From the NCBI GenBank assembly GCA_019057975.1, contig JAHLWJ010000008.1, forward strand, positions 1 through 34,804: a DNA stretch of 34,804 nucleotides. The letters run 5' to 3'. The DNA is from Promethearchaeota archaeon. Lineage in GTDB: Archaea > Asgardarchaeota > Lokiarchaeia > Sigynarchaeales > SOKP01. Numbering within the stretch: position 1 is the stretch's first letter; every line of letters begins with the position of its first letter. The notes under the pieces are model-generated. The model was not told the origin of the DNA and did no database searches. It was given only the letters and a program-made list of their open reading frames with translations. Made by a program: the position numbers and the translations under genes. Positions 22,671 to 30,186 of the stretch are shown in pieces.

Positions 22671-23228
22671 ATGGTAGAAGAGAAAAAAACTCTACACTTT
22701 AGCAAAGTAGGTATATTTGAGTTTATGCCTTTAACCTTTCAAAGTTCAGGTAAGGGAGAAATTGCCTTAAGATACGAAGATGGAAAAGAAATAAGTTTAG
22801 ATAGATTATGGGGAAAATACCTAGGCAACATGCACAATATGAACCACGTTCTTCTAGGTAGGTGGGTTAACCTGGATATAGAATTACTAGACTATGATGA
22901 AAAAAAAGATAGTAATCTTATTAAAGAAATAGTAGATAAGAAAATAAATGACAAAGATGATATTGAAGAGAACACAGAAGAAGATGCGACCAAGGATGTA
23001 AAAATAATAACTAAAACTGAAAAAGGAACACTGTTTGTTAAACCATATACCTTTATAGATAGGATGGGGTGGAGTGAAAAATCTATAATTGGACTTAGTC
23101 CTCATTTTGGGGTTGTTAATCCAATTAGTTTAAACCAACTACTAGAAAAATTTATAGGTAGAGAAGTGATATTAACTTTAAGAATGGAAGATTCAGATGA
23201 AGATGAGGAAGAAGAGGATTTTTATTGA
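22671..23228 (+). CDS. uncharacterised acidic protein in the recombinase cassette
   Basis: A 185-aa protein of unknown family. It seems to have two similar beta-rich halves (about 5-75 and 118-177) separated by a very acidic linker (about 78-110) and followed by an acidic tail (DSDEDEEEEDFY). Each half ends in a motif of the form GR-x-V-x-L-x-(I/L). Such two-domain acidic proteins can be DNA mimics, chaperone-like partners or recombinase accessory factors; none is demonstrated. Its stop overlaps the TTG start of the recombinase (TTGA), so the two are translationally coupled. It is directly downstream of a consensus promoter and so is likely expressed strongly. Confidence 0.7.
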   Translation: MVEEKKTLHFSKVGIFEFMPLTFQSSGKGEIALRYEDGKEISLDRLWGKYLGNMHNMNHVLLGRWVNLDIELLDYDEKKDSNLIKEIVDKKINDKDDIEENTEEDATKDVKIITKTEKGTLFVKPYTFIDRMGWSEKSIIGLSPHFGVVNPISLNQLLEKFIGREVILTLRMEDSDEDEEEEDFY

Positions 23229-23803
23229 AAATCACCAAGAGAAAAAAACTTCCGGTAGTTTTAGAGCTTGTAGAAGCTGAAAGACTTATAAAACAGCCTA
23301 ATAAAAGATATCCCACCGGCAAGCGTAATATTGCTATAATGAAAGTAATGTTAAATATGGGACTCAGGGTATCTGAGATCACAAAGCTAAGACTGGGTAA
23401 TATTAACCTGGCCAGCCAGCGATTAAGGGTTGTAAATGGCAAGGGCGGAGTGGATCGGGACCTGATTATTCCTACTGCACTAATTGACCACATAAAAGCC
23501 TGGAAGGATATCAGATCTAAGAATACAGATTATTTCTTTACTACACTTGAAGGCAAGCAGTTAAGTACGAGGTATTTATGCGATATGATCAAGCGCTATG
23601 GTAAGCGAGCTAAAATAAATAAGGTTATAAGTCCACACACTTTGAGGCATACCTTTGCAACTGAATATTACAGGCAAACTAAAGACATTGAAACGCTTAG
23701 AAGGATCTTAGGCCATGTGGATATTAGCACTACCCAGATATATATAACCTTGGCTAATATTGATGTGGAAAAGGGCATGAATGGATTTAGGATCATAGCA
23801 TAA
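23225..23803 (+). CDS. short tyrosine recombinase (catalytic domain only)
   Basis: A 192-aa XerC/D-type tyrosine recombinase. All catalytic residues are in place: Arg in GLRVSEI, Lys in the GKGGVDRD hairpin, H-x-x-R in SPHTLRHTF, His in LGHVDIS and the nucleophile Tyr in TQIYITL. It lacks the N-terminal core-binding (SAM-like) domain of about 100 residues that normally completes the DNA clamp, starting at TTG in a 4-bp overlap with the upstream gene. The upstream acidic protein might supply the missing function. It may invert or integrate DNA nearby. No flanking inverted repeats with the expected crossover architecture were identified. Confidence 0.88.
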   Translation: MKITKRKKLPVVLELVEAERLIKQPNKRYPTGKRNIAIMKVMLNMGLRVSEITKLRLGNINLASQRLRVVNGKGGVDRDLIIPTALIDHIKAWKDIRSKNTDYFFTTLEGKQLSTRYLCDMIKRYGKRAKINKVISPHTLRHTFATEYYRQTKDIETLRRILGHVDISTTQIYITLANIDVEKGMNGFRIIA

Positions 23804-23828
23804 GATTAAAAGCATAATAAAGGAGATA

Positions 23829-24038
23829 ATGATGGGTGAGATTAGAAAAATAATAATGGAAGAATTAGTAGGAGATATAAGGGCTGAAAGTGTGAGTATT
23901 TATGATCTGATGTATCAGAGTTTTAAGATAGAGGGTTTGACTGTTGAGAGAGCAAAGGAAAGAACAGCAGAGGTAACGGGAGAGTTTACAGATAGGTTAG
24001 AAAAAAGGATTAAGGACCTTAAGGCTGGTATCAGATAA
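23829..24038 (+). CDS. 69-aa helical protein, third gene of the recombinase cassette
   Basis: A 69-aa mostly alpha-helical charged protein, preceded by AAAGGAGAT at good spacing, 25 bp after the recombinase stop. ATG occurs twice in a row (23829 and 23832); the second has equally good context. No recognised domain. Its size and position suggest an accessory or regulatory partner of the recombinase. Confidence 0.6.
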   Translation: MMGEIRKIIMEELVGDIRAESVSIYDLMYQSFKIEGLTVERAKERTAEVTGEFTDRLEKRIKDLKAGIR

Positions 24039-24393
24039 TAAGGTAGTGTATAGGGGGCTAATTTGCATTTTAAGGTTTTGTAGCAGGATAACAACGCTGT
24101 TTCAAGACATTAGAATATTGTTTTAATGATATTATACCTAAACTATATCACATAGACCTAACACTAGGGGCGTATATTGACGTTTAGAAGCATTTAAAGG
24201 CTGATGCATTGGCGTTAAGTGATTAAAGTAATGATATTTATAAATACCTATGTTTAATTTTAAAGTGTTTTTAAAGCACTTAAAGCGTGTTTTAAGACAC
24301 TTAAAACATTATATTAGGGGGGGGGTTATTCTATTAAGAAGCCTTAAAATTAATATTTTAAGTATAAAAGGCAATATCTAAGTTTTAAATAAA
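24039..24393. other. AT-rich intergenic region with large inverted repeat
   Basis: No ORF. A bulged inverted repeat spans about 24257-24306 (TTTTAAAGTGT ... ACACTTAAAA), with a smaller one inside (AAGTG/CACTT). The words TTTAATTTTAAAG and TTAAAGCGTG are shared with about 32625-32662, which suggests a dispersed element. A run of nine G follows at 24317-24325. Confidence 0.5.
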
Positions 24394-25497
24394 ATGAAAG
24401 TAAAAAAAAGAAAACCTAAAAAAATTGAAAAACCTCCTGTCTCACTTGGGACAGTTATTAGAGAGAATTTACCTTATCCTGTAGTATATTATCCTAACCA
24501 TTATGGTACATTTTTTGCTTTTGCTAAAGATGGAACTTCTCCAGTAGTATTATGTCTTTGTTCAAAACCAATTATTGAAAACTTGATTCGGTTAAAAAAT
24601 CGGGAATTAGTTCCTTCGAGAATGGCTCCCCTTGATAGTTGGTTTTTTCCAGATATAATAGCAGAGCTATCTTTGAAAAATAAACACGATCCATTAAGTT
24701 TAATAAATTTTGTTGAAGGTTTATGTCATAGATGTAATTTAATAACACCTACATTAAGGTTCTGTCATGAAATGTATGGAGTTGAATTTATTCAACATTT
24801 TGGTTGGTATTATAATCAGGCTTACCTAAGGTTAGGGATTTATCCAAGAAGTTATTCCCGATTTATTTACTTAGATGATATATGTCCTCCCGAATATCAA
24901 GAAGAAATTAAAAAACTCAAGAAGGTTAATGATGAATATCAACAGGAGTATAATAGACTAATGGAACTTGTTCAAGGATCAAAACGTAGTGATATAGCTC
25001 CAAACGAAATTACTCATTGGTCTAATGTAAAAATGAATGAAGCACAAGAAATGATTAGACTCCGACGAGAAGCCGCACAAACTGAAAGAGCCTTTACTAA
25101 AAAAATTGAAAACATTGTTCGCCAAGAATTTGGGTTTAAAAAAGTAGGTGAAGGTTGGGTTAGCGAAACTATTCTTTATCAGATTGTTCAAAAAATTTTT
25201 CTGGGCTGTGAAATATTAAAACATTATAAACCTGATTGGTTAGAGGGATTAGAGTTAGACATTTACATACCTTCATTGAAAATAGCCTTTGAATATCAGG
25301 GGCAGCAACATTTTCATCCGGTTCAAATTTGGGGTGGGCAAAAAGGGCTCCAAGATCTAATGTATAGAGATAAAAAGAAGGCAAAATTATGCATTAATGT
25401 TGGAATAGAATTAATTATAATTGATTATACAGAGCCATTGACAGAGGAATATATATTTAAAATTCTTGAAACAAAAGGTTATTGTAATGTCAAGTAA
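24394..25497 (+). CDS. putative PD-(D/E)XK-fold nuclease with zinc-binding N-terminus
   Basis: A 367-aa protein. The C-terminal domain (about 280-345) has the restriction-fold pattern of VSR/DUF559-like nucleases: D289 in LELDIYIP, then E300-Y-Q302 in IAFEYQGQQHFHP (an E-x-Q variant of ExK), followed by RDKKKAKLCINVGIELIIIDY, the typical helix and last strand. The N-terminal half has Cys pairs (LCLCSK; GLCHRCN) that probably bind zinc, and residues about 165-245 look coiled-coil. The N-terminal part is not recognised. Isolated by intergenic DNA on both sides. A DNA-cleaving defence or homing role is possible, but no partner is seen. Confidence 0.65.
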   Translation: MKVKKRKPKKIEKPPVSLGTVIRENLPYPVVYYPNHYGTFFAFAKDGTSPVVLCLCSKPIIENLIRLKNRELVPSRMAPLDSWFFPDIIAELSLKNKHDPLSLINFVEGLCHRCNLITPTLRFCHEMYGVEFIQHFGWYYNQAYLRLGIYPRSYSRFIYLDDICPPEYQEEIKKLKKVNDEYQQEYNRLMELVQGSKRSDIAPNEITHWSNVKMNEAQEMIRLRREAAQTERAFTKKIENIVRQEFGFKKVGEGWVSETILYQIVQKIFLGCEILKHYKPDWLEGLELDIYIPSLKIAFEYQGQQHFHPVQIWGGQKGLQDLMYRDKKKAKLCINVGIELIIIDYTEPLTEEYIFKILETKGYCNVK

Positions 25498-25545
25498 AGA
25501 GCCCGAAAGACGAGGCCTTCCTTGGCCGCTATAAAAAATATCTAT

Positions 25546-25620
25546 ATGAAACTTTATACAATAACAGATATGGCCAGGATACTTAAAATTCCTGTTTCTA
25601 CTGCTAGCTACAAGGCATGA
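25546..25620 (+). pseudogene. second N-terminal fragment of the MerR/excisionase-like HTH gene
   Basis: A 24-codon frame begins MKLYTITDMARILKIPVST and ends in TGA right after the recognition helix. It is homologous to the fragment at 6497-6583, and both break at nearly the same codon. The upstream bases ATATCTATA are also similar. Non-functional as a full regulator. Confidence 0.55.
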
Positions 25621-25634
25621 TAGATTGTAATAAT

Positions 25635-25678
25635 ATAGGGTAGCAAATAATTAATTGATTATTGTTCTCCCCTATTTT
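25635..25678 (+). terminator. probable terminator hairpin
   Basis: ATAGGG (25635-25640) pairs with CCCTAT (25670-25675), with an inner AATAAT/ATTATT pairing; TTTT follows. It would end transcription from the nuclease gene. Confidence 0.4.
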
Positions 25679-25873
25679 ATAATTATTTATGATTATACAC
25701 TTTGTATATTTAATATATATTGTAATAGACTTTGTGCAGGCTAAAAAATTTTTGACTTTGAAAAAACATAAAAAATTTTAAGTTAAGATACGATAATTTA
25801 GTACTAAAATGCTGTAATATTATAATAAAAGAATAAAACAAATTATTATGAAAAGATTGGAGGTGGAAAAATA
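25679..25873. other. AT-rich upstream region of thermonuclease gene
   Basis: No ORF. TTGACT at about 25752 is a -35 candidate but no clear -10 lies at the right distance. A consensus ribosome site (GGAGGTGG) precedes the next gene. Confidence 0.3.
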
Positions 25874-26719
25874 ATGAGTAAAAGATTATATTTTATTATT
25901 CCATTTTTGATCTTGGCATTGATTTTTGGTTTTGGGCCAGCTTGTGGCGAAATCCCAGTAGAAACCGAAAAGGTAGAAGAAGCAGAGGAAGTAATAGAAG
26001 AAGAGGTTGTTGAAGAAGAAATCGTAGAAGAACCAATCGAGGAAATAATAGATTTAACTCAAAATTTTGATGGCATAGAAATAAAATGTATCAGAGTCAT
26101 AGATGGGGATACTATAGAAGTTAAAGATGAGGCTGGAGCAAAGTACAAGATTAGGTATATAGGAATTGATACTCCAGAAGCCACCGAAGATTACGGAGAT
26201 ATCGCTACAGAAAAAAATAAAGAATTAGTTGAAGGCAAGGTAGTCAAGCTTGAAAAAGATGTATCAAGTACAGATAAATATGGAAGAATATTAGCTTATG
26301 TCTATGTAGGAGATATCTTTATAAATGCTTATCTTGTTCAGGAAGGATATGCTCAAATTTCCACATACCCCCCAGATGTAAAATATGCTGATTATTTCTT
26401 AGAACTTCAACAAGAAGCTAAAGAAAATAATAAGGGATTATGGGGTATTGAAATAGTTGAAGAAGAAAAAGAACAGGAAGAAGAACCAGTAGTAGAAGAG
26501 CCAGCCGAAGAAACCCAACCACCAGAAGAGGAAGAAGAAACCATTGCTCCAGCCTCGGAAGGTCAATATTGTGGAAGCATAAAATCAGATGTTTATCACT
26601 ACCCTACTTGCAGTTCGGCAAAGCAAATAAATCCTGAAAACTTAATCTGGTTTGTTGATGAAAATGATGCTAAGGCTAAAGGATATAGACCATGTAAAAG
26701 ATGTGATCCACCTGGATAA
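25874..26719 (+). CDS. secreted thermonuclease lipoprotein (SNase fold) with C-terminal zinc domain
   Basis: A 281-aa lipoprotein. The signal peptide ends in G-P-A-C24 (lipobox), followed by an acidic Glu/Val linker (about 26-62). The staphylococcal-nuclease domain spans about 66-195: VIDGDTIEV (calcium-binding Asp), IRYIGIDTPEA with the catalytic Arg, and KYGRILAYVY with the second Arg. A second acidic linker leads to a C-terminal domain with YCGSIKSDVYHYPTC and GYRPCKRC, a four-Cys zinc site of the Ada metal-binding type found fused to SNase in many bacteria. It degrades DNA/RNA outside the membrane, for nutrition or defence. The same lipobox-plus-linker design occurs in the sugar-binding protein at 12765. 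Confidence 0.9.
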   Translation: MSKRLYFIIPFLILALIFGFGPACGEIPVETEKVEEAEEVIEEEVVEEEIVEEPIEEIIDLTQNFDGIEIKCIRVIDGDTIEVKDEAGAKYKIRYIGIDTPEATEDYGDIATEKNKELVEGKVVKLEKDVSSTDKYGRILAYVYVGDIFINAYLVQEGYAQISTYPPDVKYADYFLELQQEAKENNKGLWGIEIVEEEKEQEEEPVVEEPAEETQPPEEEEETIAPASEGQYCGSIKSDVYHYPTCSSAKQINPENLIWFVDENDAKAKGYRPCKRCDPPG

Positions 26720-26752
26720 AAAATTTAAAGATATTGGAAGGAAGGGGAAAAA

Positions 26753-26938
26753 ATGATATTTATAATATTAGGTATAATCGTATTAGCAGGAATAATTGTA
26801 GGTATTATATTCTTGGTAGGATTAGCTAAACAGGCTTGGAATTTTGGCGGTAAAGTAGGAGAGGCAGTTATAAATGTTGCCGATAAAGATAAGTCAGTAG
26901 AAAAAGTAACAAAGGAAAAAAATAAAAAAAGAAGATGA
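26753..26938 (+). CDS. small membrane protein
   Basis: A 61-aa protein with one hydrophobic segment (about 2-26, Ile/Gly/Val rich) followed by a short amphipathic stretch and a strongly basic tail ending KEKNKKRR, which should keep the C-terminus inside the cell. AAGGGG precedes the ATG. It lies 33 bp after the thermonuclease gene and may be co-transcribed. Function unknown. Confidence 0.55.
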   Translation: MIFIILGIIVLAGIIVGIIFLVGLAKQAWNFGGKVGEAVINVADKDKSVEKVTKEKNKKRR

Positions 26939-27076
26939 AATTTATTATCCTGAATGTGGAAAGGCTATAAACCAAAAAGTTTTTATGAAAATTATTCTAA
27001 GGGATAAATTCTAAAGGAGTTTTTGAAATTTAGATATAATATTTATTTGAATTAAAATAACTTGGAGAGGATTATA

Positions 27077-27184
27077 ATGGAAAATGGAGTAGAACAAAAA
27101 CTAAATGAAATTATAGAATTATTAAAAAATATTAATAGTAAGCTTGATTACATCCAATTAGCTATATCTGAAAAAGAAGAATAA
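27077..27184 (+). CDS. 35-aa coiled-coil peptide
   Basis: ATG 27077 follows GGAGAGGATTATA. The product is a heptad-like helix (LNEIIELLKNINSKLDYIQLA), resembling short coiled-coil proteins. It is the first of three small genes in a row (35, 58 and 63 aa). Function unknown. Confidence 0.45.
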   Translation: MENGVEQKLNEIIELLKNINSKLDYIQLAISEKEE

Positions 27185-27197
27185 TGCCTAAAAAATA

Positions 27198-27374
27198 ATG
27201 TACTCCCTCAGAATTGATAAAAAAATAATCAATAAAGCAAAAAAAGAAGCTAAAAAACTATCTATATCTACATCTGCTTTTATAAGGCAGGCTATTATGG
27301 AGAAAATGAATTATAAAGATAGATTGGATAGGATTGAGAAAAGATTGGATAAATTAGAGAAAATTAAATATTAA
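27198..27374 (+). CDS. 58-aa ribbon-helix-helix protein
   Basis: The frame starts MYSLRIDKKIINKAKKEAKK, a classical RHH opening (beta strand YSLRID, then helix), followed by LSISTSAFIRQAIMEKM (second helix) and a coiled tail (RLDRIEKRLDKLEKI). Probably a small DNA-binding repressor or antitoxin, Arc/CopG-like. The tail repeats a heptad and may tetramerise it. No toxin reading frame is adjacent. The ribosome site is weak. Confidence 0.6.
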   Translation: MYSLRIDKKIINKAKKEAKKLSISTSAFIRQAIMEKMNYKDRLDRIEKRLDKLEKIKY

Positions 27375-27384
27375 AGGAGATATT

Positions 27385-27576
27385 ATGTCTTTTGATAGAG
27401 CATTAAAACAATTCAACGAAAATTATAGGCTTTTTGGTTTAGATCCAAAAACACAAACTGAAAAATTTAATCTTTATAATGGTCTTGCTAATTTGGCTGA
27501 GGGCTTGCAATCATTAGCTAGTCAAATTAACCAAATTAATCAAAGATTAGCTAATCTTGAATCAAGACTAAGGTGA
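27385..27576 (+). CDS. 63-aa helical protein
   Basis: A 63-aa protein with AAAGGAGAT before the ATG. The C-terminal half is a regular coiled coil (GLQSLASQINQINQRLANLESRL). It lies 10 bp after the RHH gene, so it is probably co-transcribed. Function unknown. Confidence 0.55.
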   Translation: MSFDRALKQFNENYRLFGLDPKTQTEKFNLYNGLANLAEGLQSLASQINQINQRLANLESRLR

Positions 27577-27606
27577 AAATAGTAGACTATATGAAAGTAA
27601 TTAAAT

Positions 27607-28260
27607 ATGAAAAGAATCGAAGGAAATATTTTAAAAGATTATAAATGTCCATATTTGTACCTAAGTGATATACAAGAAATAATTAATATTTTAAAAGAAG
27701 CAAATATTAAGAATATTTCCATAGTAGCGGATGGTTATATTTATGAAAGCCTGAAAGAATTAGCAAAAAATCGTAAAAATGCCCAAGATTTTCAAATTAG
27801 TACTACTGGGGCACTAAAATTATATATAACAATTAAATTTACAAGAAATGAAGCTCATTTATATATTGGAAGCGATGATTTTATTGCAAGGGGAATATTT
27901 ACTAGAATAGACGAAGTAATTAGAAAAAGAGAAAGGAAAATTCTCTGGATTCTAACAGTCTATAATATCTTTGGGAATCTTTTTTTAGGTACTTTTTTTG
28001 GATTAATATTTTCTTTCGATAAAGAAAATCCAAATTATCTACTGAGAAATTTAGCATTCGTATTTTTATTCATAGCTATATTATGGATTACTATATCATC
28101 ACTAATTCATTTTAAATTCTATTCAGTAATCAATTTAAAAGAAAAAATTAAAATCCCAATTTTCTTTATTAGAAAAAAAGATGACATTGTAATTGCAACT
28201 ATTTTTATGGTTATTGGTATTATTTTGGGTATCTTTATCCAAAGATTATTATTACCCTAA
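27607..28260 (+). CDS. uncharacterised membrane protein, three TM segments
   Basis: A 217-aa protein: residues 1-108 are a soluble mixed alpha/beta domain (including LKLYITIKFTRNEAHLYIGSDD) and residues about 112-136, 147-170 and 193-216 are hydrophobic. A short basic loop separates the last two (KIKIPIFFIRKKDD). The soluble domain has no recognised family. A cytoplasmic sensor or effector domain anchored to the membrane is a pattern also seen in abortive-infection effectors, but nothing specific supports that here. Confidence 0.65.
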   Translation: MKRIEGNILKDYKCPYLYLSDIQEIINILKEANIKNISIVADGYIYESLKELAKNRKNAQDFQISTTGALKLYITIKFTRNEAHLYIGSDDFIARGIFTRIDEVIRKRERKILWILTVYNIFGNLFLGTFFGLIFSFDKENPNYLLRNLAFVFLFIAILWITISSLIHFKFYSVINLKEKIKIPIFFIRKKDDIVIATIFMVIGIILGIFIQRLLLP

Positions 28261-28337
28261 AAAATTATATTAAAATATGAAAGTAGTATTTTATATCTGC
28301 CGCTCATCAAATATGCAAAAAAATTTAGAGGGATAAA

Positions 28338-28841
28338 ATGGTAAAAATTGAATCAGAATCTTATAACTTGATAAAAGAAAAAATAAAAGAATTATTGAAA
28401 AAAAGAATACCTAAAGAGAAAATTTATCTAGAAATCACCTATATAAAAGGTCTTAGTGAAAAATTAAAGAAATCTATACCTAAAGAGAAAAATATTATTT
28501 TCTTGTTTCTTGGAAAGAAGCCCGATATTACTGGATTTATAAAAGACCAATATAGATATAAATTCATAATTGTAGAAGTTAAAAAAGAAGAAATGAATTT
28601 GAGAGATATATACCAAGCAAAAATGTATAAGGAATTATTTACTGCAAGCTACACTTTTTTAGTTTCTCTAAAACCAATTCCTGAAAAATTGAAACGATTA
28701 TGTATGATCAACCCTGATATCTTACGATCTGCTAGTGATTATAATAATTTTTTTGTTTTAGCATATTTTAATAGAAATATGGGAGAAATCATTGGATGGT
28801 ATGAAAAAAACCCATTTATGGTAGATATGTATTGGAAGTGA
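28338..28841 (+). CDS. putative small PD-(D/E)XK nuclease
   Basis: A 167-aa protein. P62-D63-I-T in GKKPDITGFI, followed at the right spacing by E80-V-K82 (KFIIVEVKKE), reproduces the PD...ExK active site of the restriction-endonuclease fold. The next segment, LRDIYQAKMYKELFTASYTFLVS, matches the helix and core strand that follow in DNA-end or Holliday-type nucleases. The protein is short, with a Lys-rich N-terminal helix for DNA contact. Not assignable to a named family. AGAGGGATAAA precedes the ATG. Confidence 0.6.
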   Translation: MVKIESESYNLIKEKIKELLKKRIPKEKIYLEITYIKGLSEKLKKSIPKEKNIIFLFLGKKPDITGFIKDQYRYKFIIVEVKKEEMNLRDIYQAKMYKELFTASYTFLVSLKPIPEKLKRLCMINPDILRSASDYNNFFVLAYFNRNMGEIIGWYEKNPFMVDMYWK

Positions 28842-28905
28842 AAATTTTAAGTTATAAAACTATATATGTAAATTAATTATAGTATAGGATTTTAAAGGAG
28901 TTAAT

Positions 28906-29187
28906 ATGAAAAAATCACAAAAAAGAGCTAAGAGATTTGAAAAAAGTAAGGCAAAAAAACATAGAGGCAAACCTCTAGGTGGTCCTGGGAAACCTGATTA
29001 TACTAGAGGCGGAAAAAAGGGAGAAGTTAAGAGATGGAAAAATCCTGTGCATAGTGGAGTAATAAATAAAGCTATTAAAGATGGAGTAAAGGAAATAGAT
29101 AGCTTAAGTGGTTTTACGAAACCGGCTATTAAATTGGCAAAAAAGAAAAAAATAAGACTTATTACAAGAGGCAAAGACCTGACTTAA
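28906..29187 (+). CDS. 93-aa basic mini-nuclease-like protein
   Basis: A very basic 93-aa protein. Its pattern, G-K-P-D31-Y-T-R-G ... G-E40-V-K42-R-W, followed by GVKEIDSLSGFTKPAIKLAKKKKIRLI, resembles the catalytic core and last strand/helix of Mrr-like PD-(D/E)XK nucleases in miniature. The N-terminal 25 residues are a Lys/Arg tract. It could be a complete small nuclease or the remnant of a larger one. AAAGGAG precedes the ATG. Confidence 0.5.
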   Translation: MKKSQKRAKRFEKSKAKKHRGKPLGGPGKPDYTRGGKKGEVKRWKNPVHSGVINKAIKDGVKEIDSLSGFTKPAIKLAKKKKIRLITRGKDLT

Positions 29188-29190
29188 AAA

Positions 29191-29271
29191 ATGAAAACAG
29201 CCTTTGCATATCACAGATACTCAACTGAAATGCATGGTGATTCCTATACCCTACTACAGAGACAGACATAA
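29191..29271 (+). pseudogene. N-terminal fragment of a serine recombinase
   Basis: The 26-codon frame starts MKTAFAYHRYSTEMHGDSYT, matching the first strand and catalytic-serine region of resolvase/invertase proteins (usual pattern AYIRYSTEMQ). It stops at TAA 29269-29271. The rest of the gene is missing, replaced about 30 bp later by the duplicated toxin-antitoxin block. This looks like the breakpoint of a rearrangement. Confidence 0.6.
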
Positions 29272-29351
29272 TGATTTTATGCCTTCAACTGGATCGGGAA
29301 AATAAAGAATTTATCTTGACAAAAATTTTACCTTCTTGCTATATTTATAAT

Positions 29352-29525
29352 TACCCTTAGATCCGGAGGCAACTTTCAGAAGTAACTGAAATTTGCAAAC
29401 GAAAGAATGTAAAAAGTAAGTTAAGTTCTGAAAAATCCCTTAGAAAAGTTCTAAGGAAGAACCCCAAGATATTAAGTAACCTAAAGCGTAAGCAAATGGT
29501 AAAAGATAACTCGGGGTTTATTTTT
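29352..29525 (+). ncRNA. candidate structured small RNA, copy 2
   Basis: Same stems as copy 1. Differences are few: A to C in the purine-rich AGGAGG stretch, C to T turning the tetraloop GCAA into GUAA, and one extra A before the terminator side. All stems are retained. Promoter TTGACA/TATATT at 29316-29345. End at TTTATTTTT (29517-29525). Confidence 0.5.
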
Positions 29526-29574
29526 ACAAAACTACTAAGCCAAGAGGTTGGTAAGTTAAAAATTCAATTTATTG

Positions 29575-29604
29575 TTGACAGATACTATTTATAAGTAGTA
29601 TAAT
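29575..29604 (+). promoter_or_regulatory. promoter and operator of the orphan antitoxin
   Basis: TTGACA (29575-29580), 18-bp spacer, TATAAT (29599-29604), with the palindrome ATACTA-T-TTATAA-G-TAGTAT at 29582-29601. It now lies about 50 bp from the antitoxin start because the toxin gene is gone. Confidence 0.65.
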
Positions 29605-29656
29605 TAGCGAGATTTTAAAGAAAATGCCAGAGAGGCTACTTTGAGGGGATACAAAA

Positions 29657-30172
29657 ATGAAAACAAACTGGCTGTGGGACAGCCGTCTTGGAGAAAGTGA
29701 GGTAAGAAAAATTTTAAAGGATGCTAGCAATCCCAAATTTGACATCTATGCAGAAAAACTATTTTCCCGGGTCAGCTCCCCTAAGATAGCTTTCAGTATT
29801 ATCGATAAGCTAACTTTCTGTAAGAAGTGGCCGACTATAAAGAAGCGAATGAGAAAAGACCGCTGGCTTAAAGATAGAGTGATTTTCTGGCAGACAATCT
29901 TCGAACGGACCTATGAAGGATTAAAAGGACGTGGAATTAAGCTCAGAGAACCTCAAGAAGTGAAGATTTCCCCAGAAAGGATGAAACTGGCCCAGCAGAT
30001 TAGGAATATACGAATGAAGTTAGGATATACTCAAGAAGATATGGCAAAAAAACTAGGAACAGTCCAGCAGTATATCTCTAAGATTGAGAATGGCCATGAA
30101 AATTTCTCTATAGATGCTTTGGCACGAATAGCTGATGTTTTTGAAAAAGGATTAGTTATCAGGCTGAAATAA
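29657..30172 (+). CDS. orphan XRE antitoxin, identical copy 2
   Basis: The 171-aa product is identical to that of 9937-10452. The toxin is absent, only its last 40 bp remaining upstream. Because it has the same promoter and operator, the two antitoxin genes should cross-regulate, and this copy would raise antitoxin dosage and protect against the toxin of copy 1. The identity implies recent duplication or gene conversion. Confidence 0.8.
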   Translation: MKTNWLWDSRLGESEVRKILKDASNPKFDIYAEKLFSRVSSPKIAFSIIDKLTFCKKWPTIKKRMRKDRWLKDRVIFWQTIFERTYEGLKGRGIKLREPQEVKISPERMKLAQQIRNIRMKLGYTQEDMAKKLGTVQQYISKIENGHENFSIDALARIADVFEKGLVIRLK

Positions 30173-30186
30173 AAGGAGATAAATAA

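Larger units (their letters stand above)
29303..30186 (+). repeat. RNA/antitoxin block, copy 2 (toxin deleted)
   Basis: Near-identical to 8911-10466, but about 672 bp between the promoter and the last 40 bp of the toxin gene are missing. The junction lies within 29604-29612, right after TATAAT. Right of the block the sequence diverges immediately after AAAGGAGATAAATA. Confidence 0.85.
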
